In this document: piece after piece, positions 59,601 through 64,000 of the stretch
Layout of the letters: every line of letters starts with the position of its first letter
Numbering within the stretch: the first letter of the stretch is position 1
Source of the DNA: Acetobacteraceae bacterium B3987
Lineage (GTDB): Bacteria; Pseudomonadota; Alphaproteobacteria; Acetobacterales; Acetobacteraceae
Direction: 5' to 3'
Assembly: GCA_026537415.1 (NCBI GenBank)
Contig: JAFNMF010000001.1
Location: 539,988-603,987, forward strand
DNA length: 64,000 nt
Notes under the pieces: model-generated
The model's input: only the letters and a program-made list of their open reading frames with translations
The model's database searches: none
What the model was told of the DNA's origin: nothing
Position numbers and translations under genes: made by a program

Positions 59601-61185
59601 ACTGGAAGAGCTGACGCAGACCATTGCCCGCCTTGAGCAGGACATCAAAGAACTAACCGGACAGAAACAAGACATTCTGGACGCACGGGCGCAGATTGAC
59701 CTTCCTGCCCTTCAGCTGGATATGGAAAAAGCACAAAGCACCCTCCAGCAGGCCAGACAAACCGCTACGGACGCTAGTCAGAAAGCCGAAGCCGCCCGTA
59801 GGGACGCAACGCTACAGGAACAGGCCCTGCAAGAGCAGAGCCGCCAACTGGCCGGCCTTCAGGCCAGACAGGAAAGCCTCTCCCAACAGCGTAAAGCCTT
59901 GCAAGCGACTCTGGAAAGACGTCTGACCGATGAAGAAAACTGTCAGGAAGGTCAGAGCAAACTCCCGGACATTGCCTCCCTAAAAGCACAGCTTGACCAG
60001 ATGGACGGTGAACTGGCCAAAACAAAGGATAGCCTCCAACGCCATCAGACAGACCATAACGCTCTGATGCAGGAACTGTCCCTACTGAAGGAGCGACATG
60101 ACCATCTTCAGGCTGACAGCCAGAAACAGGCCGAACGCCATACCCAACTACAAACCCTCATCACGGACCTGATGGACCGTCATGCTGCCCTGATGGCCAC
60201 TGCGCCAGAAGAAGCAGAAGACAGCACCCTCATCCATCATAGAGAGCAGCTCCAACAGGATATGGAAACGCTCAAAACGCTGGAAGAAACAGAGCAGGCA
60301 CTCACTACCCGTCTGGCCCAGACTGCGGCCACTCTACAGGAACAGCAGGCCCTTCTGGACCACCACAAAGAGGGAGGCAGTCGCTACCGTGAGGATACCA
60401 TCCGTCTTGGGGAACGGGTTGAGCAGGCCGAAGAAGCACTGGCACTTCTCCGCCATGATGCCCCCCTGCCGGAAAATCCTGAAGCCCCAGAGACTGTTTC
60501 AGCCGAGGCCGAACAAGCCCTGCGGCAAGCTCTGAAACGTGCCACGAGACAGCGTGATGAATTGGGTCCCGTCAATCTTTGTGCCGAGGAAGAGTTTCAA
60601 ACGGCTCAGAAAGAGTCCGAACGAATCGCTAAAGAGCATCAAGACCTCGCCAGTGCCATCGCACGCCTACGTGGCGGTGTTGGGGCGATCAACCGTGAAG
60701 GGCGGCAACGCCTCATGGCAGTTTTTGCGGACATCAACGAACATTTCCAAAAACTCTTCACCCGTATGTTCGGCGGCGGTAAAGCGCATCTCCAGATGGT
60801 CGGTAGTGACGACCCTCTGGAAGCCGGACTGGAAATCTTCGCCCAGCCCCCCGGTAAAAAGCTGTCTACCCTCTCCCTTCTCTCCGGTGGAGAGCAGGCT
60901 CTAACGGCCCTTTCGCTCATTTTTGCCGCATTCCAGTGTACTCCTGCACCGATCTGCGTACTGGATGAGGTGGATGCCCCCCTTGATGATGCGAACGTAG
61001 AACGCTTCTGCACCCTGATCCGGGATATCACCCAAGAAACAGGCACACGCTTTCTAGTCATCACTCATCATCAGCTGACCATGGCCCATATGGACCGCCT
61101 TTATGGGATCACCATGCAAGAACGAGGCGTAAGCCGTCTGCTTTCTGTCAATCTGGATGAAAGCATCCGTATGGTAAGTGGTTGA
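56638..61185 (+). CDS. smc: SMC, chromosome segregation ATPase (very long)
   Basis: A 1515-residue SMC protein. Walker A is GPNGCGKS at residues 36-43, the signature LLSGGEQALTALSL lies near residue 1410 and Walker B is ICVLDEVDAPLDD. Between them are two very long, Gln- and Glu-rich coiled-coil arms and a central hinge region at about 690-830. Most bacterial SMC proteins have 1150-1200 residues, so the arms are much extended. It condenses and orders the chromosome with ScpA and ScpB, which are not near here. Confidence 0.93.
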   Translation: MTQHKALTTRLDIVGFKSFADEVHLDILPGLTGIVGPNGCGKSNIVEALRWTMGESSARALRGGESDDLIFAGTGSRPARNLARVTLHLAAAAGLAPPPFQQSEELEVSRQAERGAGSTYRINNRVMRAKDVQTIFADLSSGARSSSIISQNRVSQLIAAKPEERRLLLEEAAGITGLHVRRRDAELKLRQAEGNLERAEEHRQTLDQQLNNLSTQSEQAQRYRQASETIRQHERALLILQHARAEELVKSRRAALEKAQDALAKSEKAFQAAQKHVNTQLEKRQQEDEELTTLRRKLEQIRIHVGVTESALQHRQKASEDHARQRTQLEDDLARQKAELTQLEEQQATAQKALEQLATHQQATAAKVPELEQQLDELKQKEAAQRAEHTSLSSRYQDGTLQHERLQSRQQELVRQITDDRANLERLTAELQTIEQDCTRNTIADQQRQQVADSLEKATACERTAKEAETQFQEQRLISERTQRDLQEAQARLQQLQQREKELTQAIARQQDRLKASQSQSQDLRNNLLDEAAKKQLALACQTTREKAEQTSHAEKDLIQKREKAEQLWLKEQAALEKCQQRHDFLQQDISRLTEQLKEQQERYTAAQTSLKDAQATAIDSKELKAAQASLNALEAQITSRLEAIEQAEEQHEHLLKQEEDARQALQEIETDLLRHKGEYEGLQRSLQSSLLTIPHPILDQLDIPEDLTKAVASALTDGLEASLPPKGDMLADTPRQWRSLPSLTEEASANKTLAALPSLASLIETPAPLKRAFQSIFLLETSEDGPTLQVHLQPGQSLVTREGALWRWDGFIRQPNTPTAEMVRLQQAQRLKKTEAAIKTLTRNHDAQKDITQTLQQQREKLEQTLAEQRQSCQEERDTQARQKNLLDGLTQRHTFQQEQIALLQKEVSNHTTQQDRIKTQLETAQTDLAALSLSDKSVSDAAAALQAVRAEAQTARHSCEIARSQQQKAESEQQQALFRNNALKERLEELTQTIARLEQDIKELTGQKQDILDARAQIDLPALQLDMEKAQSTLQQARQTATDASQKAEAARRDATLQEQALQEQSRQLAGLQARQESLSQQRKALQATLERRLTDEENCQEGQSKLPDIASLKAQLDQMDGELAKTKDSLQRHQTDHNALMQELSLLKERHDHLQADSQKQAERHTQLQTLITDLMDRHAALMATAPEEAEDSTLIHHREQLQQDMETLKTLEETEQALTTRLAQTAATLQEQQALLDHHKEGGSRYREDTIRLGERVEQAEEALALLRHDAPLPENPEAPETVSAEAEQALRQALKRATRQRDELGPVNLCAEEEFQTAQKESERIAKEHQDLASAIARLRGGVGAINREGRQRLMAVFADINEHFQKLFTRMFGGGKAHLQMVGSDDPLEAGLEIFAQPPGKKLSTLSLLSGGEQALTALSLIFAAFQCTPAPICVLDEVDAPLDDANVERFCTLIRDITQETGTRFLVITHHQLTMAHMDRLYGITMQERGVSRLLSVNLDESIRMVSG

Positions 61186-61251
61186 CCTTCTGTCATTATC
61201 ATCGGAGAATTAGTGCCCTTTAAGGCAACTGGAGGCTGAGTTTCCAAAACC

Positions 61252-61989
61252 GTGAACGATCGACCTATCTTTTCAGAACCACTGCTTGACGAATCGGTCT
61301 TATCCCGCATTCGTGAGCATGGTCTTCGCATTGTGGGAGACGTGCACGGTGATCTCAATGCTTTCCGCCATGCCATAGCCACAAAACGCTTCGTTATTCA
61401 GCTTGGTGATCTGGTCGATCATGGGCCAGACAGTGCTGGTGTGCTGGAGACCATGTTGGATCTGCTAGAAACCCGCAGAGGCATGTTCGTTCTCGGCAAT
61501 CACGACCGTAAGCTGGGCCGTGCGCTGGAAGGGCGACGGCTGCGCCGTGATCTCCCGCTGGAAACAACCCTGAAGCAGATTCAGGCCTCCACAGCCGAGG
61601 ACCTCGCCAGCCGTTCCTACCAGGCCATCGCCCAGGCCCCAGCCTGGCAGCGATTAGGCAACCTGCTTTTCGTTCACGGTGGGTTCCATACGGCCATGCT
61701 CTCCGGCCCACCACCACAGACGGGGCTTGCCGACATGTCCGCCCCCCTTTCCCGGGCACTCTTTGGGGAAACCACCAGCCGCCTCCAGCCTGACGGCTAC
61801 CCGGAAAGGCGACTGAGCTGGATTAACCGCATCCCCGAAGGCACAACTGTCTATGTCGGCCATGACAGACGGTCTTTAGATGGCCGCCCCCTCCATCGTA
61901 CTGGTCGATTAGGAGGTAAAGCTATCTTTATGGATCTCGGTGCCGGCAAAGGCGGCCATCTTGCATGGATTGATCTCAATGACTTCTGA
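61252..61989 (+). CDS. PPP-type metallophosphoesterase
   Basis: A 245-residue serine/threonine-phosphatase or ApaH-like protein. The metal motifs IVGDVHGDLNAF, QLGDLVDHGPDS and VLGNHDRKLGR are complete and VHGG and VGHDRR follow. The substrate may be a phosphoprotein or a dinucleotide. The start is GTG at 61252, with GGAGG 16 bases ahead, farther than ideal. It overlaps the chorismate mutase start by 11 bases. Confidence 0.82.
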   Translation: MNDRPIFSEPLLDESVLSRIREHGLRIVGDVHGDLNAFRHAIATKRFVIQLGDLVDHGPDSAGVLETMLDLLETRRGMFVLGNHDRKLGRALEGRRLRRDLPLETTLKQIQASTAEDLASRSYQAIAQAPAWQRLGNLLFVHGGFHTAMLSGPPPQTGLADMSAPLSRALFGETTSRLQPDGYPERRLSWINRIPEGTTVYVGHDRRSLDGRPLHRTGRLGGKAIFMDLGAGKGGHLAWIDLNDF

Positions 61990-62326
61990 GCGTGACACAC
62001 ACCTTGAGGCAACACAGCAGCTGACAGCCCTCCGTCAGCGGATCGACAATCTTGATGCGGCCCTTATTTATATGCTGGCAGAGCGTTTTCGCTGCACAGC
62101 CGATGTAGGAGCCCTCAAAGCGTCTTTCCAGCTACCTGCTTGTGACCCAACCCGTGAAAAAGAACAACTTGCCCGCCTGCGTACTCTGGCTAATGATGCA
62201 GGACTGGATGAAAACTTCACGAAAAAGTTTTTTACCTTCCTTGTCGGAGAAGTTGTTGCCAACCATAAGGCTATTGCCTTGAAAAGGCGTCAAAAATCCT
62301 CTTCTTCCGAGATGAAGGAGAAATAG
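61979..62326 (+). CDS. chorismate mutase (AroQ type)
   Basis: A 115-residue all-helical protein with LRQRIDNLDAALIYMLAERFRCTADVG and the later KEQLARLRTLA and FLVGEVVANHKAI, the layout of an AroQ chorismate mutase in phenylalanine and tyrosine synthesis. The ATG at 61979 overlaps the phosphoesterase end; a longer frame adds nothing of the family. Confidence 0.88.
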   Translation: MTSERDTHLEATQQLTALRQRIDNLDAALIYMLAERFRCTADVGALKASFQLPACDPTREKEQLARLRTLANDAGLDENFTKKFFTFLVGEVVANHKAIALKRRQKSSSSEMKEK

Positions 62327-62442
62327 GTTAATCTATTTTTCCTATAAAAAAGACATGAACTAAGTTTATTTATCTATTTTTCTATCTCCCAGAAATGGCT
62401 CCATAGTTACGGTATGGTTTCTGCTATACTGGAGATAGTGCC

Positions 62443-62820
62443 GTGTCACCATCATATTCCAGACCAAAGCTGGGAGTTGTGAGTCTAGTCATCTACGCTC
62501 TAGCTCTATTGATTCTTCTTTTTGGTCTCTACTTCGTCATCTTTGGCTCATGGCTCATTATTCTGGGTGGGTCTTGGTATTACACCCCATGCGGGGTCCT
62601 GCTTTGCATTTCCGGTGTCTATCTCTTTCGCCAAAGCCCTGTAGGCGCATGGAGCTACCTGCTCGCTTGGGCACTGACTATTCCCTGGACCATCTATGAG
62701 GTTGGCTTCCACTTCTGGGGGTGGCTGCCTCGTCTCTTCGGTCCCACTCTACTAGCCATCGCTGTCGCTGCTTGCGTGCCCCACCTTCTCCGTAACCAGA
62801 GGGAACACCACAATGCGTAA
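62443..62820 (+). CDS. sldB: SldB, small membrane subunit of PQQ polyol dehydrogenase
   Basis: A 125-residue membrane protein with four hydrophobic segments (about residues 10-33, 40-60, 67-90 and 96-118). Size, the GGSWYYTPCGVLL segment, the WEVGF-like YEVGFHFWGWLPRLFGPT stretch and the position just ahead of sldA match SldB of Gluconobacter, which anchors SldA and passes electrons to ubiquinone. The GTG start at 62443 has GGAG eight bases ahead. The stop overlaps sldA by 8 bases. The 116-base region before it has no clear promoter. Confidence 0.87.
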   Translation: MSPSYSRPKLGVVSLVIYALALLILLFGLYFVIFGSWLIILGGSWYYTPCGVLLCISGVYLFRQSPVGAWSYLLAWALTIPWTIYEVGFHFWGWLPRLFGPTLLAIAVAACVPHLLRNQREHHNA

Positions 62821-64000
62821 TCAGGCTTATCTCCTCGGCGTTCTTCTGGCGGGTACCGTGCTGGGAGCCGCACTCCCTTTCCAAACAGCCCGGGCACAGA
62901 TTCCACCTTCTGTCGAAACCCCCGGCCCGGATAATGAGAACCCTACCACGGAGCAGACGGCGTCCAGTATTTTCCATGACCCAGCTCCTGGAACGCCACA
63001 GCCGCCTAGCGTCAATCCGGCCAATCTACCGGACATTGACGAACTTCCGATTGATCAGCTTCCGCAGGCTGTTCCGCAAGAAAGTGCCAATCCCAAACCA
63101 GAGGACTGGCCCGCTTATGGACGTGATGACCAAGCAACACGCTTCTCTCCCCTGACACAAATCACACCAGAGAATGTCGGGAAGTTGCAGCGGGCCTTTA
63201 TCTATCATACTGGCAGCCTCCCCCCAAAAGGCAAACCCAATAAATGGGCGGCGGAAACCACACCGATTAAGGTTGGGGATTCTCTCTATCTCTGTTCTGC
63301 CACAAACGACATGATGCGTGTCGATGCAGCTACGGGTCAGGAAAAGTGGCACTTCCATGCCCATGAAAGCTATGACGCCATCCCCTACACCGCAGCGTGT
63401 AAGGCCGTCACCTACTACACCTCATCCACCGCTGCGGAGGGACAACCCTGCCACAACCGCATCATCGAATCGACATTGGATAATCGACTGATTGCCGTTG
63501 ATGCTGATGATGGTAAGCTCTGCGAAAGCTTTGGTCATGGTGGGCAGGTCAATCTCATGCAAGGCATGGGCTGGTCCGTCCCCGGCTTTGTTGCCATGAC
63601 AACGGCACCACCCATCATCAATGGCGTGATTGTCGTCAATCATGAGGTTCTGGACGGTCAACGTCGTTGGGCACCATCCGGTGTCATCCGGGGTTACGAT
63701 GCCGAAAGCGGCAAGTTCCTCTGGGCGTGGGATGTCAATAATCCAGATAACCACCACCAGCCGGACAAGGACCATTATTACAGCCGAGGCACACCCAATT
63801 CCTGGGCTGCCATGACGGGTGATAATGCTCTGGGGCTGGTATATGTCCCTACAGGTAACTCTGCTGCTGACTATTACAGTGCCATGCGCAGCGATGCTGA
63901 AAACAAAGTCTCCTCTGCCGTAGTTGCGCTGGATGTCCGCACGGGTGAGCCACGCTGGGTCTTCCAGACCGTTCATAAGGACGTCTGGGACTATGATATC
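62813..64000 (+). CDS. sldA: SldA, PQQ-dependent polyol dehydrogenase (3' end beyond window)
   Basis: About 396 codons are present and the frame is open at the last base. After a signal peptide ending TARAQ and a proline-rich linker comes the quinoprotein beta-propeller: GRDDQATRFSPLTQIT, TPIKVGDSLYLCSATND, GHGGQVNLMQGMG, VVNHEVLDGQRRWAPSGVIR, SRGTPNSWAAMTGDN and PTGNSAADYYSAMRSDAENK. These match Gluconobacter SldA, which oxidises glycerol, D-sorbitol, D-arabitol and gluconate in the periplasm. Glucose dehydrogenase is excluded because its membrane domain is fused rather than separate. Confidence 0.9.
   Translation, partial: MRNQAYLLGVLLAGTVLGAALPFQTARAQIPPSVETPGPDNENPTTEQTASSIFHDPAPGTPQPPSVNPANLPDIDELPIDQLPQAVPQESANPKPEDWPAYGRDDQATRFSPLTQITPENVGKLQRAFIYHTGSLPPKGKPNKWAAETTPIKVGDSLYLCSATNDMMRVDAATGQEKWHFHAHESYDAIPYTAACKAVTYYTSSTAAEGQPCHNRIIESTLDNRLIAVDADDGKLCESFGHGGQVNLMQGMGWSVPGFVAMTTAPPIINGVIVVNHEVLDGQRRWAPSGVIRGYDAESGKFLWAWDVNNPDNHHQPDKDHYYSRGTPNSWAAMTGDNALGLVYVPTGNSAADYYSAMRSDAENKVSSAVVALDVRTGEPRWVFQTVHKDVWDYDI

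Noticed and set aside
62401-62442. TATACT before sldB as a promoter -10
   Set aside because: It lies directly against the ribosome binding site, so the transcript would start after it; no suitable -35 is present.
62813-64000. Membrane-bound PQQ glucose dehydrogenase
   Set aside because: That enzyme carries its membrane domain in the same chain; here the membrane subunit is a separate gene and the soluble chain matches SldA.

Overview
The window looks like the chromosome of an acetic acid bacterium (Acetobacteraceae, close to Gluconobacter and its relatives). The clearest marker is the right edge: a small membrane subunit followed by the start of a PQQ dehydrogenase that reads like SldB/SldA, the polyol (glycerol/sorbitol/arabitol) dehydrogenase of Gluconobacter. 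A serine palmitoyltransferase locus, glutathione-dependent formaldehyde oxidation and alphaproteobacterial gene neighbours (dsbA-smc, miaB-phoH-ybeY-corC, carD) agree with this. I saw no rRNA, tRNA, insertion sequence, prophage or CRISPR array. The region is densely coded, with many ATGA or TGATG overlaps that point to translationally coupled operons.

Layout. 1-1361: POT-type peptide transporter running off the left edge. 1461-7886: complete thiamin operon, thiC-thiO-thiS-thiG-thiE-thiF(rhodanese)-thiD on the minus strand, led by a promoter, a TPP riboswitch and a hairpin that pairs with the thiC ribosome binding site. 7933-9009: alanine racemase. 9314-19533: a sphingolipid locus. It holds a fatty acyl-AMP ligase, a dedicated acyl carrier protein and serine palmitoyltransferase; then, on the other strand, a nucleotidyltransferase-fold protein and a lipid kinase; then a coupled plus-strand operon of metallophosphoesterase, LptF-like and LptG-like permeases, a membrane hydroxylase and a MobA-like nucleotidyltransferase. 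19585-22194: a beta-propeller protein of the inositolphosphorylceramide-glycosyltransferase N-domain type, an inositol-monophosphatase-family enzyme and a secreted SYLF protein.

22274-27699: fatty acid synthesis operon (OpuAC-like gene, fabD, fabG, acpP, fabF) followed by mltG. 27822-31901: M13 metallopeptidase, a ferritin-like protein and bioB. 31985-37685: an Mla-type lipid transport operon whose first gene is a dCache-GAF-cyclase-like sensor and whose ATPase has lost its nucleotide-binding motifs. 37761-39045: ygfZ and hisI. 39129-41098: fghA and adhC. 41209-44373: bestrophin-like channel, CarD, an SDR and YceI. 44438-50796: TamB/TamA outer-membrane assembly pair. 50964-61185: plsC, miaB, phoH, ybeY, corC, a Tat-exported DsbA-like protein and a very long SMC. 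61252-64000: phosphoesterase, chorismate mutase, sldB and sldA (truncated by the edge).

A common thread is the envelope. Sphingolipid synthesis, a candidate LptFG-like exporter, Mla transport, TamAB, PlsC, MltG and fatty acid synthesis share the window. The most interesting candidates are the coupling of LptFG-like permeases to sphingolipid genes, and the Mla operon that pairs a pseudo-ATPase with a pseudo-cyclase sensor.
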